This document shows positions 1 to 11,144 of a DNA stretch of 64,000 nucleotides, piece by piece. Source of the DNA: Shinisaurus crocodilurus (taxonomy: Eukaryota > Chordata > Lepidosauria > Squamata > Shinisauridae). Each line of letters opens with the position of its first letter. The first letter of the stretch is position 1. The translations under genes were made by a program, and so were the position numbers. Location of the stretch: contig CM037888.1 in assembly GCA_021292165.1 (NCBI GenBank), forward strand, positions 29,253,140 through 29,317,139. The letters are read 5' to 3'. A model generated the notes under the pieces. That model ran no database searches and was not told the origin of the DNA. It worked only from the letters and a program-made list of their open reading frames with translations.

Positions 1-1569
1 ACTAGCAGAGAGTTATGTTGCAGGATGTGCTTACCAACTTAGGCTGGTTTTATAGTCATGAAGTGGGGACTGTGAAGGACGGCGGCTCCCAGTCCTGCAA
101 GGTAGGCCACAGTGCCAGTTTACCCCTGGACTGCCACCCTCCTCCCCGGTTCCCTTACGCCAATTTGGTGTAGCAGCCCAGCCTTACAGACCAAAAAGGA
201 ACACACACCAATTTTTAAGATGGAGACTTTAGTAAAACAAAAATTAAGAATTAAGCAGTGTAGGGTCTCCAATGGTCCAATACATAAAAATATAATCCCT
301 TATAAGAAAGGGCTAAAAAAAAAAAAGAGGGTAGGGAAAAGGGGGTGAGGTAGGTTGTTGTGAGGAAAGGGGGATGGGAATAAAAAAGGGACTCTAAACG
401 GATATCTAAAACAAACCCCAAAAGTCTCCAAAGAACTGCTCGAGCCAAACCAGGCCTAGCTTCCCCAGCTATCCTGCAAATCCGGCATAGCTGCCCAAGA
501 TGGAACTCCCACAGCGTCCAGGCCGGAAGGAAGAACCCCGTACCTTCTTCACCCAACTCCTTTATCCAAAGCCAGGGTCCTTTTTCCTGCCCAGCCTCCA
601 CCAATCCCGTCTTCCTGCCTTCTGAAGGAGCCCCCCCCCCCGCCCTTTCCCAGCGGCGGGCACTTTCTCATGATTTCATCCCAATTACGGTAACTTCTGG
701 CCTTGCTACAGAGCTCTGCAGATAACTTGCCATCTCCCAGGTGCCACTAACTATCTCACGCTACTCAAGGACTCCCAACGCATTCTAAAGAAGAGCAAGA
801 GAATAAGGGTGAAAGAATTCAAAATCAATCAGAGGAGGGGGAAGGGGGAACTTAGCTTAACCTCCGCCATGCCCCATCTTCACAGGGACAAGGGGCTGTC
901 TACAGGCCGCCGGAGCCCCACCTGCGGCTTCTGAAAACTGTATACAGCCACATCATTCTGCCTTAAGAGATTTCAGCAGGCACGTCGTCAGGCATGCCTT
1001 CGCGAACCATAAGGGCTAGAAACTTGTCTGGTTCTTTTTCTCTTTGAAAGAAATATATATCCTGTACCCTGGATCACGTTCTGTGTTCCTGCAGGATCGC
1101 AGCATAAACATGGCCCTGCTCCCCTTCCCCGAAGTCTGTGTTTCAACTCTGCCGCTGTACTGTTGGCCTTTTGCACTGGAAGCGAAAAAGTCAGACAAGA
1201 GGCAGAAAAACGGCACTGTCCTCCTCTGCCGTCTGCAGGGAGCAGAGCGGTTAGGATGCAGCCCGCCCTATATAAGTGGCGCGCTTCCCCCTTCCCTCTG
1301 TGCCTTTCTCTTGCCTCTTCCAAGTCTTTGAAATAAGCACGGTTGCAAAGACATTGCCATCGGCTCAGGCCCCTTGTGAATACAAGGATAAAAGGAAGAC
1401 TCTGTGTCCCTGTATTAGGCTAAAACATTTCCAAATTAAAGCTTCTAATTACTTTTTGATTTACCCCTCCCTTTCCACCCACGTCTCCTAATTATGCCAG
1501 AGTGCATTAAAAAAGTAAATTTGCATGGCCCTTCACAGTCACAGCTTCATTTCGGGGCCTCAGAACGAC
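1..1569. other. Intronic stretch, nothing recognised
   Basis: No convincing ORF, exon, SINE or TIR pair was seen. There are a short A-run (312-326), a C-run (632-641) and a moderately GC-rich segment near 860-960. Weak open frames here lack splice or family support. Confidence 0.5.
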
Positions 1570-1752
1570 GAGACAAGGCACGGCACAGCCTCCCCTTGCA
1601 GTCACGGAGGCAGTGATGATAACAGATCTCCCCCACCCCAGATGGGCAATGCATGACACCAGTCTGGGAAGCGATTCATGCAGGGGCTGGATGCTGGAAC
1701 AGTGCAAGATAAGCTTTAATCAACGTGCAATCAGACAGGAAAGAAAGGGACC
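1570..1752. repeat. Unclassified dispersed repeat, copy 1
   Basis: This segment is closely similar to 3111-3299. Both run from AGACAAGGCAC through GTCACGGAGGCAGTGATGAT and CCCCAGATGGGCA to CAATCAGA..GGAAAGAAAGGGA. No clear terminal inverted repeat, tRNA boxes or poly-A tail is visible. Copy 2 interrupts an L2 fragment, so the unit is probably mobile. Confidence 0.6.
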
Positions 1753-2367
1753 ATATTCCCTTTCATCTTCCAGCCAGCAGTGAACGCGGAAAAGGGCCTT
1801 TGTGTGCCATTCTCAGATTCTGCCTCCCTTTGGGTTTGCCCCCCTTGAATTTCTGGGGGGGTGGGGGGAGAACACCAGCAGAGTTAAGTGAGGAGTTCTG
1901 TAATGACACACACACAAAAAATAAAGCCACCCGCGACCCGTTCAGTTGCTGGCTTTGCAGCAGGCATTCGTAGAGAGCAACGGTTTCCAGTAGGTTCACC
2001 ATTCAGGGAATCCTTTCCACGTCGGCTTGTCTGTTAATGAACCCCTCGGAAGATTCTGAGGCATGTTCTGGTCTGGGGCGCACGCACCATTCATACTGGA
2101 GCATGACCAGGTTTGTCGAGCATCACTGTTGCCCTAAACAACGTTGAGAGAGTGCGGTAGAGTGCAGAACACAGCCGGCTCCCCCCCGCCAGGAGCTATT
2201 AAGCCACAGGAGGAGTTCGGTGGAGGGTGGTCAATCAGACTTTCAGAGAAGCTGGCCTGCAGTCTGAAAGCATTATATATAAAGCTTTTGGTGGTATACA
2301 AAATCCTTGGGAAAGGGCTGGAGCTCAGTGACTGCTTTGCATGCAGAAGTTTGTTTGTTTGTTTGTT
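1753..2367. other. Intronic stretch, nothing recognised
   Basis: No gene or identifiable element was seen apart from a short (TTTG)n run and a (TTAA)n run at about 2350-2384 that abuts the tail of the next SINE. Confidence 0.5.
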
Positions 2368-2606
2368 TAATTAATTAATTAATTATATTTATACCCTGCC
2401 TTTTTTCCTGCAAGGAACCCAAGGTGGCTTACATAATCCTCCTCCTCCTCCTCCATTTTATCCTCACAACAACCCTGTGAGGTAGGTTAGGCTGAGAGTC
2501 AGTGACTGGCCCAAAGTCACCCGGTGAGTTTCATGGCCGAGCGGGGACTAGAACCCGGATCTCCGGAGTCCCAGACCAACACTCTCACCACTACGCCACA
2601 CTGGCC
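2368..2606 (-). mobile_element. Sauria-type tRNA SINE
   Basis: On the minus strand the order is: head CCAGTGTGGCGTAGTGGTG (box A), GGGTTCTAGTCCCCGCTCGG (box B), the GGGTGACTTTGGGCCAGTCA body, ACCTCACAGGGTTGTTGTGA, a CCTCC-rich variable part, and a tail GGTATAAATATAATTAATTAA. This is the squamate Sauria SINE layout, whose 3' end is thought to be recognised by a LINE partner (Bov-B type). Confidence 0.93.
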
Positions 2607-3110
2607 TGTCTTTCTGCCCAAGAATGGCACTCAACGCAGCTAACAATAAAAACCTAATTAAAATGAAATCTTAAATGAAAACATAGCATAAAAACAAATA
2701 CATGAAAAACACAAATAAAACACAACAAAAAAAATAAGCAGCACCAGCCAGTTTTTTTTTTTTTAAAAAGGCTCCATCTGTAGGCCAGCTTATATGGCAA
2801 AGGCCTGCCTGAATAAAAATCTCTTTGCCTGCCTGCAGAAGGACAGCAGAGAGGGAGCCAAGCAAGCCTCTCTCAGCAGGGAGTTCCAAAGCCTGGGAGC
2901 CCAAGAAGGCCCTGTCTTGCATCCCCACCAAATGTGCCTCCAGTGGTGGTGCCGTCGAGAGAAGGAAGGGCCTCCCCCAGGGATCTTAAAACCTGAGCAG
3001 GCTCGTGTGGGAGAAGGCAGCCTGTTGCCAAGCCATATAGGGCTTTATAGGTCAGAACCAGCACTTTGAATTGTGCCCGGAAACGGACCACTGAAGCTGT
3101 TGTAACAAAG
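2607..3110 (-). mobile_element. L2-like LINE 3' fragment
   Basis: In antisense orientation the segment reads as the end of an L2-clade ORF2: motifs equivalent to AQFKVLVLTYKALYGLATG occur near 3020-3090, followed by the usual L2 3' region and A-rich end near 2640-2760. It is degraded and interrupted at 3111 by the unclassified repeat; it resumes at 3300. Confidence 0.65.
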
Positions 3111-3299
3111 ACAAGGCACATCCTCCCCTTGCAGAAAGTCAGGAGTCACGGAGGCAGTGATGATAACAGAACTCCCCCCACCCCAGATGGGCAGTGAATA
3201 ACACCAGTCTGGGAGGCGATTCACGCAGGGGCTGGACGCTGCTGGAACCGCGCAAGAGAAGCTTGGACCAATGTGCAATCAGAAAGGAAAGAAAGGGAC
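3111..3299. repeat. Unclassified dispersed repeat, copy 2
   Basis: Second copy of the unit at 1570-1752, about 1.5 kb away and in the same orientation. It is embedded in an L2 relic, since L2-like coding similarity lies on both sides. Class unknown. Confidence 0.6.
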
Positions 3300-3410
3300 G
3301 TGGCTCCTTGTAACCAGCCCTGGCTCAACGGTCTGGACCAGCTGAAGTTTCCGAACAATTTTCAAAGGCAGCTCCACACAGAGCTCATTACAGTAGTCCA
3401 GCCAGGATGC
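3300..3410 (-). mobile_element. L2-like LINE fragment continuing 2607-3110
   Basis: Antisense translation contains SWLDYCNELCVELPLKIVRK, matching the L2 motif [12 protein letters not shown]. It is interrupted downstream by the hAT MITE at 3419. Confidence 0.65.
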
Positions 3411-3418
3411 AACTAAGG

Positions 3419-3553
3419 CAGCGTTTCTCAACCTTGGGTCCCCAGATGTTTTTGGCCTACAACTCCCAGCATGCCCCAGCCAGCATAGCTGGCTGGGGCA
3501 TGCTGGGAGTTGTAAGCCAAAAACATCTGGGGACCCAAGGTTGAGAAACACTG
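3419..3553. mobile_element. Palindromic hAT MITE, family A, copy 1
   Basis: A 135-bp near-perfect inverted repeat with termini CAGCGTTTCTCAACC and GGTTGAGAAACACTG. It is flanked by an exact 8-bp duplication AACTAAGG (3411-3418 and 3554-3561), the hallmark of hAT integration. Each arm carries CTACAACTCCCAGCATGCC. It has no coding capacity and inserted into L2-derived DNA. Confidence 0.93.
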
Positions 3554-3561
3554 AACTAAGG

Positions 3562-3730
3562 CATCTGTGACACTGTAAGTTCCCAGGTTCAATCTTCGGT
3601 ATCTCCAGGTAGGACTAGGAAGGAATCCTGCCTGAAACGCAGGAGAGGCGTTGCTGCTGGTCAGTGCCAACGATGCTGGGCTAGACGGACCCAGGGTCTC
3701 ACTCAGTCTAAGGCAGCTTCCTATGACTCA
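3562..3730 (+). mobile_element. tRNA-derived SINE (CCATAGCTCAGTGG type), 5' part lost
   Basis: Contains box-B-like CCCAGGTTCAATC, ATCTCCAGGTAGGACTAGGA, CCTGCCTGAAA, GCTGCTGGTCAGTGCC, and the 3' end CTCAGTCTAAGGCAGCTTCC. The same layout recurs at 33541, 59000 and elsewhere in the window. The box A head is absent. Confidence 0.75.
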
Positions 3731-4076
3731 TCTTCCCTATGAAGAAGTCCCAGCTAGCTTCCAAAGAATCCCCAACAAGTTCCTCCTTGCACAGACTGAA
3801 AACAGTTTGTTATAGAGAAAAATAAAACGATACCACTAAAATAAAATCAGTTCCCATCAGGAACAGAGTTTGCTTGTCATGCTGGGGCATCTCGGAAGTT
3901 CCGCAACAGTTGACTCTGCAGTGGTTCCATGGCAACTCCCGGTCTATTCTTTCCGATACTGATAGCATCAATATTATTTTGAAGTCCAGACGCAGCTCCT
4001 CCGAAAACAACACTGAAGTGGGACAGTGAACGTGCGGCATTTGGAGGGGAAAGGGAGAGCTGCTGGCAGCGCCACA
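3731..4076. other. Intronic stretch, nothing recognised
   Basis: No gene, SINE or inverted repeat could be identified between the SINE end and the L2 tail. Confidence 0.5.
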
Positions 4077-6434
4077 CAGTATTTATTTATTTATTTATTA
4101 CATTTTTGGATCGCCCATCTGGCCGGCCACCCTGCCACCCTGGGCGAAGTACAATCCAAACAATAGAATAATAAAACAAACATAACACAATTAAAACAGT
4201 ATACCGTAATTTATTTTTTTAAAAAAAATCGTAACCCACCCCATATTCCCATCTGAAATACCACGTTTTTAATGCACGGTGGAAGCTCTTCACGGAGGGG
4301 GCATGGCGAAGGTCACTAGGGAGGGAGTTCCATAACTTGGGGGCCGCTACAGAGAAGGCCCTCTTCGTAGTCCCCACCAGCCTGGCTGCTCTAGCTGATG
4401 GGACAAGGAGAAGGCCATCTGTGGCAGATCTTGTTGAGCGGTCTACTTGATGTTGCTGGAGGCGCTCCTTGAGATAAACTGGGCCAGAGCCATGTAGGTT
4501 TTTAAAGGGCAAAACCAACACCTTGAATTCGGCTCGGCAAGCAACTGGTAGCCAGTGCAGCTCCTTGAGCACCGGAGTGATGTGATCAAGTCGGCAGCTG
4601 CCTTTAATCAGGCGAGCCGCCGCGTTCTGTACCAGCTGTAACTTCTGAACTGTCTTCCAGGGTAACCCCATGTAGAGTGCATTACAGTAGTCTAGGCGAG
4701 GAGACCAAGGCATGAACCACTGATGGGAGCAGGTGATTAGGAAGGTAGGGGTGCAGTTGCCATATCAGATGGAGTTGATACAGAGCCGCCCAGCTCACAG
4801 CTGACACCTGACCTCCATGGAAAGCTGGGAGTCTAGAATGACCCCCAAGCTGTGGACCTGGTCCTTCAGGGGCAAATTTACTCCATTCAGCACCAGGTCA
4901 ACATCCCCTAACCTCCCCTTGTCTCCCACCAGAAGTACCTCGGTCTTGTCGGGGTTCAGGTTTCAACATGTTCCTTCCCATCCAGCCACCCGCTGCCTCC
5001 AGGCACTTGGACGGGGTCTCAATGGCCAACCTTGGTGAGGACTTGAAAGAAAGGTAGAGATGCGTGTCATCCACATATTGATGACATGCCTGATGATAGC
5101 CTCCAGCGGCTTTAGGTAGATGTTAAATAGCATCGGGGAGAGGATGGAACCCTGCAGCACCCCACAAGTGAGCAGCCGAGGGTCTGAAACCTCCTCCCCA
5201 AGAACTACCCTCTGGTCCCTTCCAGAGAGGAAGGACCGGAACCACTGCAATACAGTGCCTCCGATACCCAACCCCTCCAGGCGGTCCAGGAGGATATTGT
5301 GGTCAACGGTATCAAAAGCCACTGAGAGATCGAGGAGGACTAGGAAGGAGCATCTGCCCTTATCCAAGGCCCTCCCTCATATCATCCACCAAGGCGACCA
5401 AGGCCGGGCTGGAACCAATCCCACAAGACCATTGGCCTCCTCCCGCTCACTTCCTATATCCACGACGCACGAAATCCCACTCCTAATCCAATCAATTTTG
5501 TCAGCGAAATGCTTTGCTAAAGCCTCACAGGAGGCTTTAGATTGTCCCATCGGATCTGGAGCAACTGGACTGACCAGGCTCCGAACCACTTGGAACAGCC
5601 TCCTGGGGCAGCACTCTGTAGACGCGATAAAGGCAGCATAGAAATTCTTTTTTGCTGCCTTCACCACCACCTGGTAGGCTGAGGATGCAGCTCTAACCTG
5701 TGTTCGATTGTCTTCAGAGCGGGATTTACGCCATCGGCGCTCTAGCCTTCTCACCTCCCGCTTCAGAGCTCACAGCGATGGAGTAAACCAAGGTGCCGTG
5801 CGAGCTCTGTTTAGGTGAAGAGGGCGCTTTGGGGCCACTCGGTCTAATGCCCTGGTGATTGCAGCATTCCAGTCATCCACCAGGGTCTCAACCGAGCTAC
5901 TGTTTGCGTGCTCCAGTTCCCCAAGCGCGTTCAGGAATCCATCCGGATCCATAAGATGCCTGGGGTAGACCATCCTAATAGGTTCTTCACCCCTACAGAG
6001 AGGTTGTGGCACCGAGAAATCCAGCCCTACCAGACAGTGATCTGACCATGACAAGGGGGTGGTGGATATACCCCCGATTTCCAGATCATTTCCCCCCTCT
6101 CCAGAAACAAAAACAAGTCCAGCGCATGACCAGCTACATGGGTAGGTCCAGTTGATACAGGGTGCAGCTCCCAGGAAGCCATGGTCTCCATGAAGCCCCG
6201 AGGTGCCCCCGTGAGGGCAGCCCCCGAATGCACGTTGAAGTCCCCCAGCACCAATAGCCTGGGGGACAACACACGCACATCAGAGACCACCTCCAGCACC
6301 TCGGCCAGGGAGTCTGTCGTGCAGCGGAGTGGACGGTACACGAGCAGAATCCCCAGACTGCTCTTTGGACCCAACCTCCAGTACATGCACTCAATAAACT
6401 TTGTCTCCCGGAGGGGGAGTCTGGTAAGGACCAC
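4077..6434 (-). mobile_element. L2-clade LINE, nearly complete ORF2 region
   Basis: The longest LINE in the window. The 3' end at about 4077 is an ATTT-repeat followed (minus-strand reading) by the typical L2 tail; coding similarity extends to about 6434. The 5' UTR and any ORF1 could not be identified; 6435-6879 may hold part of it. Confidence 0.88.
4219..6434 (-). pseudogene. Decayed L2 ORF2: endonuclease plus reverse transcriptase
   Basis: Three frames carry consecutive parts of one retrotransposon polyprotein. 6434-5770 shows the endonuclease end with LLVLGDFNVH, THVAGHALDLF and SWSDHCLVGLDFSV. 5367-4963 shows the RT with FLVLLDLSVAFDTVDHNILL (motif A), WFRSFLSGRDQRV, and GVLQGSILSPMLFNIYL; the catalytic YADD box lies in a damaged part. 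4713-4219 shows the C-terminal [35 protein letters not shown] and [17 protein letters not shown] motifs. Frame changes and stops separate them, so it is inactive. Confidence 0.88.
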
Positions 6435-6879
6435 ACATTGCCCACCCTTCCCTCAAATGCCACCTGCCAGCCAACACCCACTTCCTGCTTCCTCCCCAGC
6501 TCCTTGTGGCTGCTGGATCTTGCAAGACTAGGGAACACCAGCAATGGGGCTGACACTCTTCTGGTATCTCGTGCCTCTGTCGTCATGGCAATGGGGCAAC
6601 GGGCTCCTGCCATGTTCTCCCCCTCCTCTGTTGGATGCCTCAGCCTGAGACTCAGGAGTGGGGCCGCCCTCCCACACAGACCTTTGGACCCAGGGAGCGA
6701 GTGGGCTGGGGCCAAGTGGGAGAAGTCAACACAATCCTGGCAGAGAAAGCAGAGCTGAAGGTTGGAATCGGAGCCCGGCACAAGTGCCACAGTGCACCTC
6801 TGAGGCGGGGGTGAGGGTGGCCTGGACCAAGAGGAGGGATCAGTATGGAAACTGACAGGCAGGGATGATGGCTGACTCC
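6435..6879. other. Unassigned sequence upstream of the L2
   Basis: Could include an L2 5' UTR or remnant leader because it directly abuts the endonuclease region, but no diagnostic motif was found. Open frames here are low-complexity and unsupported. Confidence 0.4.
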
Positions 6880-7219
6880 CCAGCAGGGTCCCATTGACAA
6901 GTGGCCCCTGGACTTGCTCCTGCTCTTCACCATTGCAACGTGCTTGTTCACCTGACTCTTGCTGTGGCCGGATAACAGCGGTGGTGAGAAGGAGCAGCAG
7001 CAGGAGATGCCACGGCCTGCTCACTCCCTGGCTCTCTGCCTGTCATGCAAGCCAGTGGTAGCCATGAGGAGGAGGAGGAGGAGGAGGAGGAGGAGGAGGA
7101 GGAGGAGGAGGAGGAGGAGGAGCTGGTGCCCATGGCGGTGAGAAGGTGGACTCACTGAGGGAGGACGCCCATGGAGGGTGTCTTGCCCAAGGGCCCTCCA
7201 TTACTTGGAGCTGGCAGTG
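6880..7219 (-). mobile_element. Non-autonomous hAT element, family B, diverged copy
   Basis: Aligns by eye in reverse orientation with 20422-20752: shared CCCCAGCAGGG, GGTGAGAAGGAG-like, CTCCCTGGCTCTCTGCCTGT, and TCTTGCCCAAGGGCC near the end. The end GGAGCTGGCAGTG corresponds to the CAGTGCCGACTCC terminus of the other copy. The far end is too diverged to place, so no target duplication can be claimed. A GAG microsatellite has expanded inside. Confidence 0.7.
7066..7121. repeat. (GAG)n microsatellite
   Basis: About 18 uninterrupted GAG units inside the family B hAT copy. It generates spurious poly-Arg and poly-Ser reading frames. Confidence 0.97.
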
Positions 7220-8655
7220 GCCAACAGGTCAGGGTTGACGCCTGAAGCCATCTGGCAGGTCAGGACCAGAGACAGGACAGCATCTCTATGCTTATTCCTA
7301 ACTTCTGCATTCTAGTTTATTCATTGCATTGGTTTTTATCTGATCTACGGTTGTCTATGTATTCTTATCTTTCTTTTCTTGTGAGCTGCCTTGGGCAGCT
7401 CTGGAGACAGAAGTGGCAGGCGGGGCGTGTTAAAATAAGGATGGAGCCCCGGCAGAACCGGGTTGGTTCTGGGAAGAACCTGGCACAACACGGAGTTTAC
7501 TAACTTTTCGGACCCTGAACACAGTTTTACTAGGCAGAGCAGTAAAAAAAACAACAACACCACACCAGCTGTTTGATCACCCTAAGGGAACGGATACGCT
7601 GTGACTCCAAGGGCTTTTGCCATGGTGCTTGGTTACAGCAGGAAGCTATTTTAAAAACTGTTCGTGCCTTTGGAGAAGGCGAGAAGAGAAGCATGTCTGG
7701 TAGAGGGTCTGGAGCAGAGAGGGTCTCATGACAAAGTAGTGACCAAGGTTGCGTGGGCCACCTTCCGCCACAAAAGAGAGAACCCTGCTCTTCCCTTCCT
7801 GGCTTTTAAAAGTCATTCTGGGAAAGTGGCTGATTACAAGATGGCCCCTTCTGCTTGCGCCTTGAGGGCTGTAATGTTCTGCTTTTCCAGAATGTTCTCC
7901 CCGCCCCCACAATGCCTACTCTTTTCTGGGCCTAATGGCGGCAAAATGGCTACAAGCAAGCCTGCGACGGTGGGTTTTTCATGCCACAACAGCAACAAAA
8001 AGGACCTTCTGTTCAAACGCTCCAGAAAGCGGCAATTCTGTGCTTCCCGCCGAGGGGGTCTTAAGAGGAGCCTTGGCCTTTCGTAGATGCCATGACATGC
8101 TTTTTGCTGAAGAGAAGAGAGGCGAAGGTCTTTGAAGATATCGCTGGAGTAGGGAACGGCAAAGGGATACAGCTTGGCGAGATAAAAAAGTTGCTGAAGC
8201 GATTGGGGATAATTGGATCTGGTGAGCTTTGCTGTTCGAGCAATATAAAAAGCCCCGCTGTGCTCCTTTTTGCATTCAGCAAGATCCCCACATCCCTAGA
8301 AGAGCTCAGCAACATAGAGTTCATTTTCGGAATATATTGCAATCAAGGCTATTGCTCCCTAAGGATGCCACCGAAGACAGCATCACTTTATTTTCTGCCG
8401 GGGGGGACTCATTTTAACTGACTTGCCTTCAAACTTCAGTAATTGAAAATATATACACACACACACAAACACAAGGTGCTTCCGCACGAAGAACTTATTG
8501 GGGAACGGTCACACTTTGCTCACACATGTTTTTATGGGCCATCTATACAATGTCGGAATCAAATGGCTGTTCTATCGTATTTTCCCCTCGGTTCTTCCAT
8601 CTCTTCCGAGATCACAGGAAACCTGACTTATTTTTGGTAAGGGACAGAGAAGAGT
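7220..8655. other. Intronic stretch, mostly unassigned
   Basis: 7378-7440 (GAGCTGCCTTGGGCAGCTCTGG and following) resembles a LINE or SINE 3' tail. The rest shows no exon, TIR pair or SINE boxes. Confidence 0.45.
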
Positions 8656-8866
8656 AGTGCGATTTTATTTAATTTTATTTACAGTATTTGCAAACCGCTC
8701 CAGATCGAAGCAGATTCTGGAACGGTGAACAATAAAAATAAAAAACAGAGGCAGGGGGTTCCGTAGAAATGGAGCTGCCACACTGGAGGCTCTCCTCCTG
8801 GTGGACTCCAATCAAGCCACAGGTCCATGTGGAACTGTAGCGGACGAGACCCCTCGCTCCAAAAGC
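8656..8866 (-). mobile_element. L2-like LINE 3' end
   Basis: Starts in ATTT-rich DNA, then TACAGTATTTGCAAACCGCTCC and GGAACGGTGAACAATAAAAA. The same order occurs at 23363-23430. The coding end (minus strand) includes a segment like VHQEESLQCG shared with the 23.7-kb copy. Confidence 0.7.
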
Positions 8867-9205
8867 CCACACGCTCAATGTGTACTTCGCCCTCACCAAG
8901 TGCCACCTTGTATTGGTCACTTCAGACTTTAAGCTGTCTTCTTAAACTGCATTAGCCGATTATGTGTCTTAGGTCTTATGTGTAGCTGTTCACCCACGTT
9001 TGCTTGTCTTTATTAAGAGCAGTTTGTTTGATTTGATTACTTGGAAGCAGGGTGCCCCTCCGTTAATTCACTTCTTACTTTCCTTACTTACCAGTCAGAC
9101 TCTGGAGAATTAGAACTCTGAATAAAAAGGTTGATTTATTGTTCTAACAAAGTCTCAAAACTGATATTCAACTCAGGCACAGATAACTTGGATTTTCAAC
9201 AGTAC
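8867..9205. other. Intronic stretch, nothing recognised
   Basis: AT-rich unique-looking sequence without recognisable elements. Confidence 0.5.
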
Positions 9206-9305
9206 CAGAGAACCTTAAACCTGGGCCGGTAGCCCATATAGGCAGCCAGTGCAGTTCCTTCAGTAAAGGATGTGCATGCTGGAAAGAGGCAGCTCCCGAC
9301 AACAA
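9206..9305 (-). mobile_element. Short L2-like fragment
   Basis: Contains GCAGCCAGTGCAGTTCCTTC and GCATGCTGGAAAGAGGCAGC, matching the corresponding part of the L2-like copy at 23880-23935. Confidence 0.6.
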
Positions 9306-9795
9306 TTTCCACAGTGGTGGACAAGAAAAATGCAGTCAAGGCGACTAGTAAGAGGAGTGGTCCACTGATACTACTAATGGCTCGCTTTCTCTCTCCCCCA
9401 CCCGACTTCCCCAAACAAGCCCGAGGGTGACCTTCTCGGGGCTCCAGAATTCCTGCCCGTTGTAAATGGTGCCGGTGATCGTCTCCATTTCCGTATGCTG
9501 AGGAGCATTCCTCCGCTCCCCCAGTAACAAACAGCTCCGCTGAATGCACGTTTACTCTGATTTATACCCCCACTGAGTTCAGTGGGGCTTACCTTCCATG
9601 AAAGTGGGCATTATGTGGAAGCATGCCCCATGGAAGGCGATGGGACTTACTTCTGAGTAAACATGCAGAGCGCTGGGCTGCAAAAGTGGCCATGCAAAAA
9701 CAAAACTTGCTGTGGAGTTGCGCTGGGTCCCTTGCTCTAACCTAAAGCTAATCCCGGAGTTTGGGGGGCAGGGTGACACAGCTCGGAGGCTCCTA
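9306..9795. other. Intronic stretch, partly repeat-like
   Basis: Contains ACTGAGTTCAGTGGGGCTTAC at about 9575, of the type seen in many short squamate repeats (a similar motif is near 24140 and 47105), but boundaries cannot be set. Confidence 0.4.
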
Positions 9796-10378
9796 GGGAT
9801 GTGTGAGGAAACCGATGGCGGGGTGACAATCAGACGGATTTTCATGATTTGGCCCGCCGGATTCCGGTTCGCCAGCCCTGCGCTAGCGCGGACTCATTAT
9901 GGTGCGAGTTGAGCCAGCTCGCGACTTCCACCTCTAAGACAGGTCGCAATTTGCGCATTAAGGGAAAAAAATCACTAAGGAAATTTGCATACGATCAGCT
10001 GATTTGAGCAAATCGGCCCCCGAAGAGCATGTGGTCCTCGTGTGACTTGGGCAAATTGTGCAAGGCCCACATGCTTTTTGGGTGCCGATTTGCGCAAAAT
10101 GCACAAAATACAGTGATTTGCGCAAATTGCATAGATTTGCGCAAATTGCATAGATTTGCGCAAATTGCATAGATTTGCGCAAATTGAATGATCTGCGCAA
10201 ATTTCCTTAGCGTTTTTTTTTTAAAAAAAAGGGGCACAAACTGCAGCCTATCTTAGAGATGGAAGTCCGCGGGGGGGGGGGAGGACCTGACTGTGCCCGC
10301 TTCCGATCATTAGATCGGAAGTGGGCAGGAAGTCAGTTGAGCTCAAACGAGCCGGACTTCGCAGCGTCAGCACATTCC
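9796..10378. mobile_element. GGGATGTG-type MITE with TA target duplication
   Basis: Ends GGGATGTGTGAGG and CAGCACATTCC are flanked by TA on both sides (9794-9795, 10379-10380). A second inverted pair lies inside: CGACTTCCACCTCTAAGACA near 9921 and its diverged complement near 10243-10268. Shares the GGGATG...CATCCC design with 30829-31138. A G-run at 10271-10281 and the 19-bp tandem repeat lie inside. Confidence 0.6.
10115..10204. repeat. 19-bp tandem repeat, about 4.7 copies
   Basis: Unit GATTTGCGCAAATTGCATA starts at 10115, 10134, 10153 and 10172, followed by a variant and partial unit. Each unit contains the palindrome TTTGCGCAAA, so the array can form repeated small hairpins. Confidence 0.92.
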
Positions 10379-10865
10379 TAGTTCGAGCAGCGCATGCCCA
10401 CTACAGAGGGAAGAGAGGTGAAGATGCAGCTGGCAGACACAAGCACATACACGGGAGAAAATGGAAAAGGGATCTTGGAATGGCTGCCCTGTCCCAGGCC
10501 TGGAGCAGATCTATGGCTGGTAACACAAAGTACTATTCAGCCTGAGGTCTAGAAGATTCCCGTTCCCATCCCATGTACAGGTTCACTGTTGGTTAACTTT
10601 TTAAAAAACAAAATGTAGGCACATTATAGTGGAATTACACTGATAGTGGAATTACAACTGCCCAGGGACTGGAGTGCAGAAGGGAAGCACACTCCAGCTT
10701 CTGCCATAAGCCACTGGGAGGCTGAACCAGGAATAACATCAAGGTGTTATTGAATAACACCTGGTCCATTGTCAAGGTTCCGCTACTACAGGGACCCCTT
10801 GATATGCCTTTGGAAGATCTCTGCCTCTTCTCAAAGCCTCTCCCGTTCCAGGAGATCAAATCCTT
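10379..10865. other. Intronic stretch, nothing recognised
   Basis: No element boundaries or exons seen. Confidence 0.45.
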
Positions 10866-11105
10866 TGCCTGTTTCCAGTAGCGTGGGTGTAGGCTTTAGA
10901 CGTGGTGAATAAGTCACTCCAAACTCCCAGGGTACACAACAACACTTTACTTATTATATTAGGGTATTTACTTAATAGAGTGGTTATAATTCAAAAGCAA
11001 GTATGAAAAAATCAAACAAACAAACAATCCAAGGTTCTCTAGCTTAACTTCAAACTACCTCTCTCCTCTGCAGTCAGTCTCTCTCTGCTTCTGCTTCTGC
11101 TTCTG

Positions 11106-11144
<39 letters not shown>

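Noticed and set aside
6134..7024. 296-codon minus-strand frame with apparent signal-peptide-like start
   Set aside because: Spans L2 and hAT-derived sequence in a different frame from the true L2 ORF; no domain.
6959..7141. Poly-Arg and poly-Ser peptides
   Set aside because: Translation of a GAG microsatellite inside a hAT remnant.
10115..10204. CRISPR-like array
   Set aside because: Repeats are directly adjacent without unique spacers, in a eukaryotic genome and inside a MITE.
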